Positions 12,546-48,663 of a stretch of DNA of 64,000 nt are shown here, piece by piece. How positions within the stretch are numbered: position 1 is the first letter of the stretch; each line of letters opens with the position of its first letter. The notes below the pieces were generated by a model. The model searched no databases and had not been told where the DNA came from. It worked only from the letters and a program-made list of their open reading frames with translations. The DNA lies in assembly GCF_024713975.1 (NCBI RefSeq), contig NC_091110.1, positions 15,963,501 through 16,027,500 of the forward strand, written 5' to 3'. Origin of the DNA: Paralichthys olivaceus (Eukaryota > Chordata > Actinopteri > Pleuronectiformes > Paralichthyidae). The position numbers were made by a program, and so were the translations under genes.

Positions 12546-12798
12546 ACTTTATCTGCGATGATTCTAGGACGCTGTTGGTTTTTAACACTGGAGACAAAGG
12601 AGCTGCCATCGTCCCGAACGACTGAAAGTATTCTCCTCCTCCCCATGATTAAGTGATAAATAATATTTACTTCTTCTAAAGTAACTTTAAACACAAATGT
12701 GTATTTTAATGTTGGACTACATTTCCTCGTCAGCTCCACAGTGTTGAAGAGTAAAAGTAGAACATGCATTTTAAAAGCACTGACCGTCTGTGGCAGAG

Positions 12799-18369
<5,571 letters not shown>

Positions 18370-18530
18370 TGTGAATTCAAAAGTTCACGTCTGTGGTTTT
18401 TTTTTTTCCGGTGGGCTCTTCACGTCGGTTGTTTCCGGGTTAGAGTTCGTAAACAGTGATGACGTCAGTCGGCAGGACTCACGACGGACTGAACCATTTT
18501 TCGTTTCTTAGAATTACAAAACGCAAACAG
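18370..18530 (-). promoter_or_regulatory. KATNAL2 promoter with CRE
   Basis: Upstream of the KATNAL2 start, the sequence is CpG-containing and holds a perfect TGACGTCA at 18460-18467, about 91 bp from the ATG. With the intronic copy at 18166 this brackets exon 1. No TATA box is evident. CREM-driven transcription in spermatids is an established theme for testis genes, so a role is plausible but inferred. Confidence 0.5.
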
Positions 18531-18854
18531 GCCAAACCATTTACAACCGAGCTCATTCCATCCAAACATACAACGACTGTGCACAAACCGAAGTAAGCTG
18601 AACGATCGAATACACATTAAAATGTAAATAAATAAAATGAAAATTTAATGTTCAAACATTGTGCAAATATTCATATAATAGTAAGAAAGAGACAACTCTT
18701 ACAAAAACACACTGACTCTCACTAAATGGACTGAAACTATTTTTGACCTTTGACCTCAGGATCAGGTGCATAAGAGAATAAGTGCTGCAAAGTGCTGCAG
18801 TGCATGATGGGAGTTCACTAGTTGTTTTAAATAAACTGAGAAGAAAACAACAAA

Positions 18855-19165
18855 CTGAGCAGACGAGAGAAAACTGTGCAGCAACTGTTAGAAGCACAAG
18901 TTTCTTCAGAGCTTCATCAGGAAGCAGATCTGCTCTCTGCTGTGAACCATGCAGCAACAAGACCTTGTGACGAGCCTCAGAGCCCAACTCCTCCGCGCTG
19001 AGTGAGACGGAGAACCAGCTGGAGAGTGTCGAGAGGACATGGAAGAGAGAGGAGGAGGAGCAGCTGGAGACAGTGAAGGACGAGGACAAACTCTTAACCC
19101 AGCAGACAAATGATTACACTAGGAAGAAAGTGGACGTTTGTCCTGAAACCTCTTATGTAATATAA
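18855..19165 (+). pseudogene. Frame-broken coiled-coil relic (family unknown)
   Basis: Three consecutive stretches read as Glu/Gln/Leu-rich helix but each in a different frame. 18855 to about 18950 contains REKTVQQLLEAQVSSELHQE. 18949-19002 contains QQQDLVTSLRAQLLRAE and ends at TGA. 19001-19165 contains SETENQLESVERTWKREEEE and ends TAA at 19163-19165. No single open frame spans them. The hand-over points are close to seamless, which suggests a decayed coding piece with two small indels. I do not recognise the parent family. It could also be chance in purine-rich DNA; no donor or acceptor pattern supports a live exon set. Confidence 0.35.
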
Positions 19166-19433
19166 TATCTACTGTGATTATTAGCTTTTGTACGACTACA
19201 CAAGTGAGCCATTTTACATTGATCTTAACTTAATGTTAATGTAATAACAATCAAAACAGGCTTGTCATATTCTTTCAGAAATATTTATTTCACCTGGCAC
19301 AGTCAGTTTCCATCTTCACAGTAAATTGCACATCCGCTCGTCAGCATGTCAAGCACACAGAGGTTTTCTGACGATCGATCCGAGAACGCTGCTGCGTGTT
19401 CACTCATTAACTCCAGTTCAGGTAAATTAAAGT

Positions 19434-19447
19434 GTGTGTGTGTGTGT

Positions 19448-19510
<63 letters not shown>
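19434..19510. repeat. (GT)n microsatellite
   Basis: A GT run with one TATG interruption near its left end. Confidence 0.95.
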
Positions 19511-19511
<1 letters not shown>

Positions 19512-20809
19512 TCTCTGTTTTGTTCAGGCATCCCACTGAAAATAAGACGGTTTTATCTGAAGGGGAGAAGAAGCTGACGAGAGATTCAGCAGCAGTAATT
19601 TGAAGTATACAAACTAGATTTCCATTTCTGCTCAGTGTTATAAAGTTGTAGCTCGGTCAGAAACTAAAAGTCATTCAAGCTAGGTTCTTAATTGGCAGAA
19701 ATCATTGCAACACGCAGTTGTTTCTGGTTAATAAGACCAGGCCCCTAATGACTGGGGAGAGATTTGACTGCACTTCACTGGTTTGAACTTGATTTGTTTC
19801 CCAGATGTTATGAATCAGACGATTGGTTAACTGGGGGACAGGAACTCTTTGGCCTGACAGACTTCTCTTTTGTCTCTATCTAACAAAACCTCTTGTTAAA
19901 GATATAGTTACAGAAACAATCTTGTCCCAAGTCTAAATTCATAAAACCAGTTTTTTGGATGAAATACAACATCTCACAGCAGGTCTAAAATACTTTCTCA
20001 ATATTTTCAGACAAATGAATTACGTAAACATTTTAAAGGGCTGCAGAACGTGTCTGTGTGTTTCTAACTGTGCGACATGTACAAGATGTGGTGGGAAGTT
20101 ACTGCATTATAGTTACAAATTACAAGTTTTGAGCTGAAAATCTTGAGATTGTGAGAAAAGGAGAAATGTTGCTCTATTGTCATAAATCTCTTGCGCAGAA
20201 GTGGCTCTGAAATAGTAAATATATCGTACAAACAGATCAGCAGAGGATCAGGATCTTAAAACAACTAGAGTCACAAAAGTTCATCATTTACTGAGAATTC
20301 TTATGCATATAAATATCAAACAAGTATTTACTAAGAAAATAGTGGCTTTGGCATTGCATCATGTATTTTGCATTGTTTTAAAAGCCAAATTAATTATTGC
20401 ATACATTTGTTTAAAAGTTATTATTCAGGCCCTAAATGGGCAAAGATGAGCAACTGATATTTAGTGTACAGACATTGTCTTAGTTGTAAGGTTCTTCAGA
20501 CCTTAAATCCCGAAGTCAGATTCTGAAACATGAACAATGTGTTTGTATTTTAATGAGTATTAAGACTTTACCAACCATTTAGACAGTTTGAGTTCTCAGG
20601 AGAATGTTTGTCGTTTGGATGAAGATAACGAACGTTAAGGGATTCTATGTGTCAGATTAGATTTAGAATAAAATGAGTTTGGACTTTTTTAGATAAGTAA
20701 AGAAGTTTGATGTCAGTGTTAATGTTTAGATCTTCCTTTAAGAAGGGAGAGAACTTAAAAGACGCAATGATTTGTGCTGCAGCAAGTTTTGGATTGTCTA
20801 CAATTACAT

Positions 20810-20838
20810 ATATGTATGTGTGTATGTGTGTATGTGTG

Positions 20839-20878
<40 letters not shown>
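20810..20878. repeat. (TATG)n-(TA)n compound repeat
   Basis: TATGTGTG-type units pass into a pure TA run of about 20 units. Confidence 0.9.
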
Positions 20879-20881
<3 letters not shown>

Positions 20882-21007
20882 TTATTTAACTCTTCAACTT
20901 ATAATCATCTGCACAGATCGTAGTAGTCTGAGGTAAAAAATAGCTTGACACAGTGATCTTTTTGAGTTTACTGTCAGTGTGCAGTTCCTCCGAGCCTCGA
21001 CCGCGCC

Positions 21008-22402
21008 TCAGAAAACTCCGGCTTCTGTAAGTAGCGTACCGGCCTCCAGCAGCATACCCTTCACGTAGACACGTACAGTGTAGAACATTGTGAGAAAGTC
21101 CTGGGTGCTGAACAGCGTGTCAGCCAGAGCGAATCCCAGCGTGGACGGGATGAAACCTCTGCCGTATTCCACCATCCACGTCCCGGCGCTCCACTGGACT
21201 GACGTGGCCTCGCCTACACCGTGTAAGATGGTGTCACCTGTGGAATAAGAGAAGATAACAAATGCATTGGCTTTTCCTGTCAAGATACATTTAAACTTAA
21301 AAAAAACACAGAAAATTAAGGAAAATTACGAATATTTTTATAAAAACACAAAATGTTATTATATTACCAGGGTAGAACACTTCGCTCTTGGTTGTCCCCT
21401 CCTTCCATTGTCTGAAGGTGCCGGAGATGATAGTGTCAGAAATCTCTGCCCAGTAACGACCTGATGAAAACACCAAGTGGACATGGAGTTAATATTAGTT
21501 CTTTACACTGATTCGTCACAAAATCCTAAGAAAATAACAAGGGGAGATACATTACAGCTGCCAAATAAACTCCCAGATGTGTAGCAGAAACCATGTTTAA
21601 ATATTTTCTCACAATCAATCTTAACTTCATGATTCTCGTCTTGCACGACAAACTCACAGACTTTTAACCCCCTCCTTCCTCACCCGAGTGTCCTCCTGTG
21701 TCGACTGCGGTACCAAACAGCAGCAAGTACTCTGTAAGTGAAGCGTGGAGCAGACACATGGAGCCCATCCAACCTCCAGCGTTCACGAACACCCACTGCA
21801 GGTCCTCGTCTGGCAGGATGTGGCCAGGATACCTGGTTCAGTCATAGCAGGTGAACATGGTGAACAGGCTCGTCTCTAAATTAACACTGAACATTCTTTC
21901 ATTCATTGTTCACATCACGCACTTTGCTCACCAGTCTACTGATATCACCAACCACACATGTATCTGTCCTGTAACTATTTGCTATTCAACTTACGTAAGT
22001 TTGATGACTGTGTTGCCACTTTAATTTTTTGGCTTGGAGCTGCTTACATAACACTCATGCAAACCTCCCCCCCGTGCAGAGCAGTTACCTCTTCCTGAGC
22101 TCCACCACCACTTTGGAGAAGGCCTGCTCATGGTCCTGTCCTGAGAACAACACATCGACAGTGACTATCCCGGGAGGAGAACTGAAAACTCACATGTTTG
22201 ACTTTAATGTGGATTTGAACTTGAGGAGCAGGGGGGAGGGGGGGGGGGGGGACTCACCTGAGTACTGTTTGGCTAATTTGGCGACTTCGTCTCTGTCGAA
22301 CACGTGTTGTTTGGTGGCGATCCAGTGTCGCAGCAGCAGAACGACCAGGACGGAGACTGCGGCGAACACGAGCAGCCGCAAACACGTTCTAACTGCGGAC
22401 AT
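21008..22402 (-). CDS. sigmar1: Sigma non-opioid intracellular receptor 1
   Basis: Five exons: 22402-22258, 22140-22089, 21832-21684, 21460-21368 and 21237-21008, giving 222 residues (human 223). A single hydrophobic segment at about residues 8-24 is the ER-membrane anchor; the rest is the cupin-like ligand-binding fold. Asp124 (EISDTIISG) and Glu170 (WMVEYGRG) match human Asp126 and Glu172, the ligand-contacting acidic pair, and the Glu of LTEY matches human Glu102, mutated in juvenile ALS. The protein is an ER chaperone at mitochondria-associated membranes that binds many small molecules. Start MSAVRTC is chosen because it aligns with the family; the frame stays open to an ATG at 22615, but that extension is low-complexity Cys/Val/Ser and is likely leader. 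Head to head with GALT. Confidence 0.97.
22231..22251. repeat. G/C homopolymer tract beside a splice donor
   Basis: Plus strand is almost all G (one A), so the SIGMAR1 transcript has a long C run starting a few bases after the intron 1 donor (gtgagtc, 22257-22251). Confidence 0.9.
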
Positions 22403-22925
22403 GGCGGACACACACACACACGCAGAGGCGCACAGACACACAAACAGAGAGAGAGAGGTTTGACTACATGTGCAGCTCAGGTAGCTTCTTAGAGGCGTGT
22501 CCCATGGCCCGGCTTCTTCCTGGTCACGCAGGGGGCGGGACGTCGCCACTGGCCAATCACGAGCCGAGTTTGTCGCGTGGTCAACCGCTACTCCCAGGTT
22601 GCCAGCACCAAGCAAAACCCCCCTTTTGGTGTTTTTACTCTTACGAGCCTCTTTTTAATGATAAAACAACCCGCACAGATTTAGTTTAGATGGTCTATCT
22701 ATAAAACATTTTATTGCATGTGTTTCTCTTAGTTTGTCGTTTTAGCTCGTATTTTTTTGTGTTTTTGAGGTTTTTCTTCATACGTAAATGTGTCCCAAAC
22801 AGCACTTTTACCTACACTTGTCAAACAACAGGAAGTCCAGGAGGTAGTTGTTGACATGAGATAACTCGACTCAGCACAGAGTTGATTTAACAGAGAACAG
22901 GAAACTCTTAAAGATTTAAATCAAC
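22403..22925. promoter_or_regulatory. Shared SIGMAR1-GALT promoter interval
   Basis: 523 bp separate the two start codons on opposite strands. The SIGMAR1-proximal half is GC-rich and holds a GC box (GGGGGCGGGA, 22531-22540) and a CCAAT box (22553-22557); a short (CA)n run follows the SIGMAR1 ATG on the plus strand at about 22409-22422. The GALT-proximal part is AT-rich. No TATA box is convincing for either gene. SIGMAR1 and GALT are also divergent neighbours in human. Confidence 0.6.
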
Positions 22926-42241
<19,316 letters not shown>

Positions 42242-42557
42242 AAGTCGAAGGGAAACTTGTTGCTCATGTATTGTCTTTGTTTTAGAAGTACTGTAAAAAA
42301 GAGATATTTCAAAGTGCCTTAAAAATATTCATACAAACACATTTCCCATCCTGATAACTGGGAAAGTTGTCTTCCTCCATGTTTTGGGATGATAACGTGT
42401 GAACGTTTTTCTGTTCCGTCCCGTCTGTTGATTTTAAACAAAGCAATCTGTGATTCAAATGAGTGTCTTTGTTTCGTGCACATGTTTTTACATGGAGGAC
42501 AATTCTTGCATTTAACTGTCAGCTTTGTAATGCTTCGTTTTGTTGAGAATCCACATG

Positions 42558-42563
42558 AATAAA
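42558..42563 (+). terminator. GALT poly(A) signal
   Basis: AATAAA about 320 nt after the GALT stop codon, the first canonical hexamer on that strand. Confidence 0.6.
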
Positions 42564-45500
42564 CAGGCGTTGGATGGAAGCGCTATCTCATGCAAATGTG
42601 AATTTTGAAGTTGTATTATTGCTTTTTAAATTGCAACTTACACAACAGCTCATGCCCAAAATGTTGACAAAAGGATAGTTTTCATACACAACACCACACT
42701 GCACCTGTTGATTGTAACAACGATGATGAATTGACAGAAACAGAAAAAGGGAATTCTGCACCAAAAAGAGTGAAACTTCAGAGAAAACATAATTTTACTT
42801 AAGTGTCTGCAAGTGAGCGGCTAAAATTCTGTGTTTATCAGGTTGTGGCATGGAGATGTTTGTGTGAGATGAGGTGTGCTCTCACTTTGAAAACAGCAGA
42901 TGGTGGTGTTGCTTAAAAAGTGCAGAAGACGACCTGGATTTAGAATCTGACCAAACTTCAATCTACATTAAAAACCTTCAACTTAAATATCCTCTTCTTT
43001 CATTCCATTGTGTCTGACTCAGAGGTCGGGGGTCATTCACTGACTCACGACGTGTAAACCAGACGATCAGCTGTTGTCATTTTTCTCTTAAGAAACTATT
43101 ACTCTTAAGATTTCATGTGATTTGCATCCTTGGATATATTTGAAGTATTTCTGCTCTCATTCATATATTTGTGACATTCATATATTTCATTTTACCATCA
43201 TTCACAGTTCTCTGCCTTTTATGTCCAAGTCATTGTGCCGCACACATCTCAGTGGACTTTATGATCCAGTTTCCTGGGCTTCATTCAGCCTTCGGTGACG
43301 GCGTCATCATTGTACTTTTATTTATAAAGTTTTACTCTCTCCATATCTTTGTATTACTACCGTTACTCACCTCAGGGTTTACTCAGAACTTGCTGGAGCA
43401 GTTTTCTCCTACTTTCACTCCTTGGTCATGGAATTAACTTCTGTGATAGTTCCTGTAAATTACATATTTTACCCACAATGCCATGCAAATTGTGGTAACT
43501 ATAAAAAATATAGCAAAGGTCAACAGTGTACAGCCGAATGATATTGTTTCCCTGTGTTATGGGTTAGTCTGCTGTCCTCTATTTTCTTTAATTGTCCATT
43601 GTCCAGTTTAATACAATTTATTTCTATAATCGTGTTGCAGACTTCCTGGATAAATCACTGATTTCCATCTCATTTAAAGAGAAAATATTCAGAGACTTTT
43701 GGAAACTTCTGCTGTTCGTTAGTTGGTGGTCTGGTCCCTGATGTTTTTTAAACTGCCTTTTTATTCACATGTGCTTTTAACTGAACTATTTTACAAACTC
43801 ATACCATCATTGTCTTTTATTATATTTCTATTTTTACACAGTTTTATATGTAATATTGTTAATATTCTACACAGATTTACCCTCTTTGTTTCTTGTTTGA
43901 TGTTGTTACCTCCTTTAATCTATTTTCCTCTCCTATTCTTAAACTGCCTCACCTTATATACCACAAACTATATAACTAAATATTCTCAGAAGTGTGTAAC
44001 ATGAGGACATAATGAGTCTATTCTTGAATTTCTTTGTTGCGTCCCACTAAATACAGCCCTCATTCTCTTTTATAATTCTCACAATCATTATTTCTAATTA
44101 ATGACCTCCCTTTCCAGGCACACTGTGCAGCAGTTCTGAGCTGTAGCTGTTATTTTTTAATCCATCAGCTTCCTGGCGTCCTGCTGGAGAACAGACTGTA
44201 GGTTTTGGCAGCAATACATCACTGCTGTATTTACAGAGGGGAAAAAAGCAGAGGCCGATCCAGCAGTTTCATTTCTTCTTAGAAAAAAATATCTTGCTAA
44301 CAGCCATTGTTTTCTTTTTTATTGATACGGTAGCAGCAGCCTTCGCTCCCTCCACCACCACCACCACCACCACCACATCCATAGGCAAGCTTTCCAAGGC
44401 AAGGATTTCCACCATGCACACAGAAAAGAAGGATGGTGGACAGCACTCCCCTTCAAGCTCTTGGTAAATGTTATCTTCATTTCCGTAACTTCTTTAAGCT
44501 GCACAACTTACTTTGCTGTGAACATGCAAGTTTTCCTCATGAGATATTTCATAAAGCACGTTGGTGTCACACCCCATCACTTGTAGCTGACAGCTGCAAA
44601 CTAAACCGGACTTGCTGCTACCTTGATGCTACCTGATTGCACCAGTCACACTTCATGCCGTCATATCTGCACCTGACCTTTATCAGTTCACTGAGGTTCT
44701 GATAGTTACGCTGACATTAGTTTAAAAATAATCTTTTCTATACTCTTCTTCTTATTCTTCTGGCTGACCGGTGTGACATATGCAGGCAGGGCTACCCGCT
44801 CAGTAGACGCCAATTAGAGGAAGGCGTGAGCGAGCGCATCACCCGCTAATCTGCCTCACTGGTCGCTGTAGATTCTAAAATGAGAATAAAAGAGGGGCGA
44901 AAGTGAAAGAGAGACAAGGGGAGGAAGAAGAGAGTGTGCTGTGGCGGAATGTGAGGACATCACGGAGTGACATGATTTGAATTTGAAAGAAAATTATTTA
45001 AAACATCCACACTGCACAAGCTGCAGCCTCAGAAATTACCATAGTTGGATCACGGCCTTTCTGGCTCAAACTCAACAATAATGTTAATGTTATATAAGGT
45101 TGTTTATCTCAGGGTTGTATTATATTGTAGTTCCTGCAGTTTGCTCCAGTTTATTGCCCGAGTGCCTCTTTTATGAGGCTCTGACACAGCACCCTCCCAC
45201 TCCATCTGTGCACGCTGACGAGATGCACCATGCTCCTTTACATGTAGCTCACCACGGCTCCGACACGTTAGCGCCTTATGAAGTGCTTTTGTGTTTGTTG
45301 CATCTGCTGAACCCGGAGTTGTATCAGCATTCGTTTGGTGTCACGTTTCTATAAACACTTTCCTTCTATTTGTGGTTTTTCTTCTTCAGTTTGCGAGTGA
45401 AGTCTTTAAGAAAAATGTGGCGAAGCAAGGGTTAGCTCGTCAGAGGCAGATCGCTTTTTCCTGCGCTTCGGAGAAACACTATTACATTAGTAGTTGTTAT

Positions 45501-48039
45501 TCAAATAAGAATGTGCAAGGGATTTGTCTGTCGGGCTGAAAATGCGATTTAACATTCGTAAGCTTGAAATTGAACTTTTCGTTGTGCATATTTTTTAATT
45601 CCCAGACCAGACAAACCTCAAAAACCTTCAGTTGGCCCCTGCAACCACATACTGCTGATATATCGGTGTAAACAGAGGGCCGATTTTTCTTCTGTCTTGT
45701 GAACAAAGAGTCTGACTTAAAATCCAACCCAAAAATGATTAAAACACCACCACAGCAGTTACGTTATCACATAAACTTTCAAACACTCAGCAAGAACCCT
45801 GAATGTGTACTGCTATCATTCTATATCTAAATTAACTTTGTAGAAATCAAACTTTCTTCCATGTATCACTTTACTGCTTCTGTCAACTTCGCTCTGCCTC
45901 GGAGCTCCTTTTTTAAAAAATCAGAACAGCAGCAGACTTCAAACGAGGCTGAAAACTCTCACAGTTGGGTCCCAGAGTCTTGCAGAGTTTGGTGTAATGA
46001 GAGCGAACAAAGAACGATGGTTTTCATGGCATGGGCCGACTCTCCAGTGACAAAAAAAAGAGATACACTTTAAAAACAAGACCCACCCCGGAGGCAGTGT
46101 TGTCACTTAAACTGTGCAGAAACCCTGGAATCAAAAGTATTGGGAGCGGGCCTGCTTTACTCATGATGCAGCGATATGTAGATGAACAACAGCGACAGTA
46201 CAACACTGTTAAATCCCAACAGTAAAGACATGTAACAGGTGACATAGAGAACAAGGAATCTGATGTTGCTCGTTTGAAATTAATTTCTCCATTAGCTATC
46301 GTGAAATTTAATGAACGCTACTGTATTTATATGCAAGCAGGAGGTACTGATTAAACCTCTGAATATATAAGTGGAAGAAACATTTGCTATTCTTCATTAA
46401 TGTGGCTGGAGAAATTGTTCATATTTGACTTGAAGCATTTTTCATTATTATTTATCTAAAAATTCCAGAAACCTCTGTCTGTGTGTGGCTCATACATCTC
46501 AAGAACCATTTCAGAAAGAAAAACTGGCAGGTTTCACTGTGATAATAATTGTATCATTTGTTTTGGTGTGAAAACATAGATATTAGAAACAGAGGGAGTC
46601 TAATAAAATGTTGTTTGGATTTTGCACATTTGCAGTTTGAGCCTTAACCAAGTTTTCAAAAACTAAGAAATGTTGTGCATCAATTTATGGAACCGCCTAC
46701 AATTTTTTTACAAGGAGGATTTTCTATCATTCGCACAAAATATTGAGTCATATGTTTGAAAAAATCCGGCACAAGCCTCCCACCTCCTCCTCCTGACTTC
46801 TGTTTCTCCTCTATCTTCATTTTCCCTTCTCTCTTCACCCCCCCACCCCTGCTCTTTTCTCCTATCTACATTCCTTATCTCAATTCTACATTTCCCCTCT
46901 CCCTACTTCGTCCTCTTTCTTATTACCCTCTTCCTCCTCTCCTGCTCCTCCTCCGCCACCTCCGAGATGATTTATCTGTATAAGAGCTGACTAAGCAGCT
47001 GTTGGTGTTATCGTATTTTTTTTTTAAACAGTGACAAGAGAAACAGATATAATCGATAGCCCCAAAGGGCCACGGAGGAGTTTCATAGCTACCACGAGAA
47101 TTCACAAGCAGATGGATTTCAGAAACTTGATATTAGCTGCCGTAGCTCAGCGTAGACCCAGACTCCCTTAACTCGTCTTCATAAAATTGTAGAAAGGGCT
47201 GTTGGATTATAATATTTATTGGTGTCTGCAAGATGATAAACACGCAGCTACATCACAAAATCTCTCCCTCTGTGATCGTCTCAGATCTGGAGAGGAGGCA
47301 GATACGTCTTCCTCCATCATCAGATATTTTCAAAACTCCGACACTAATGCTGCTCTGCCAGATAATAAAACACACACACACATACACCGAGAGGCTGCGA
47401 GTGATAACCTGCAGCTCTGGTTCAATGCCGATGGGACAGACTGAACGGTGGGACATCTGGAATCAGACTTCAGGTCTCTGAGCTTCAAGAAGAATTTGTG
47501 AAACATCGTCAAGTTTCAGGAATTAAAATCACAGTGTGAAGTTTGTTCTGTTTCTGAGTTACTGGAATAAAAATTGGCAAGAAAAGTGATGTTTATTTGT
47601 TTTATCACTGTCGTTACGTCATCACTTCATCCAGTTCGCCGATGACAGGTTTTGTGAGGTCATACTGATGTTGACCTTTGACCTCCAAATTCTCATCACT
47701 CCATCCACGAGAAAAAAAGCTGGTGTCAGTCTGTCATTTAAGCCGTTTTAAGACATGACATGTGGGTCCGGACTTTAACCGCACTTTGCTTTTCACACAT
47801 GCACAACACAGAGGGAGCTTTTCTGCACAGATTACAACAGCAACAAATCCTCCACATTATTCAGGCCCAGCTACTTCTCTCTCACTTTACTTTGAACTTG
47901 AAAAAAAATTAGGATTATAGCTCGTGGGACGGCTTGGAACTCCAGTACTGAAACACCATCAAAGTCCCTTGACTTGAAAATCACCTCAAATCTGTTGGTA
48001 GAGATATGAAACATGCTGCGAGTTTGAAATTTTCCAGAT
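42564..48039. other. Gene-free interval downstream of GALT, left part
   Basis: No exon of a known family recognised on either strand. It contains a (CCA)n run at about 44348-44377, pyrimidine-rich stretches (46790-46960) and scattered AT-rich unique blocks, the most enhancer-like at about 46960-47180. Frames here are short and low-complexity. Confidence 0.5.
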
Positions 48040-48490
48040 TAAGAACAAAAAGACTCTTAGCTGGCGAGCAAAAGTGTTTGCATGTTGTCTATCTGCCAAC
48101 GTGGTTTAAGATTATAAGTCATCAAAACTCTTCTCACTTTTGTTTAATTAAGATGCTAAATGATCTGTGGGCACCGCTTGTTTGATGCTCACATTAAGGG
48201 TTAATATAAGGCTTCTTATCCAGGCCAAAAAATCTACATTGGCATTTTTACAGCTTATTAAATTGAAGTGTTTTTCTTTCCGCAGAATGTTAATTTGAAA
48301 TCTCAACACGCTCCCAGTGAGAAAATCATGCAAGTGTTCAATTGATCCAACGTGTGACACAAGTTTCCTCTCACTGAAGCCGAAAAGTAGTTTTACACAA
48401 ATTTGACGGAATCCTTTTAAACTCGAATTAATGCAAATGGTCGTTGTGTTTCAGCTGTAATTAACAAAGTGAGGAATGTGCCGAGGCAGA
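48040..48490. promoter_or_regulatory. Candidate conserved noncoding block
   Basis: Non-repetitive, ORF-poor sequence with dense homeodomain/POU-type cores, for example TTTAATTAAGATGCTAAATG near 48143, GCTTATTAAATTG near 48253 and ATTAATGCAAATGG near 48427. Visually like vertebrate developmental enhancers. Confidence 0.35.
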
Positions 48491-48606
48491 GGAGGATGGA
48501 AACTGTTTATTGATCTTAATGCAGCAGCATAGAAGAGGCCAGACTTCAGAAACCGTCCTCCTCTGCCAGGAACTCTTTTTTTATATGCTGCTGCTGTGAG
48601 GAGACG

Positions 48607-48609
<3 letters not shown>

Positions 48610-48659
<50 letters not shown>
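48610..48659. repeat. (CA)n microsatellite
   Basis: About 25 uninterrupted CA units. Confidence 0.95.

Positions 48660-48663
<4 letters not shown>

Larger units (their letters stand above)
19166..20990. other. Spacer between KATNAL2 and SIGMAR1
   Basis: No coding exon seen on either strand. It contains a long GT microsatellite and a TATG/TA run, otherwise AT-rich unique sequence. KATNAL2 is transcribed away from it and SIGMAR1 ends beside it. Confidence 0.5.

Noticed and set aside
22190..22615. 141-codon SIGMAR1 form starting at an upstream ATG (22615)
   Set aside because: The extra 71 residues are low-complexity and partly encoded by a CA repeat; the family starts at the ATG ending at 22402.
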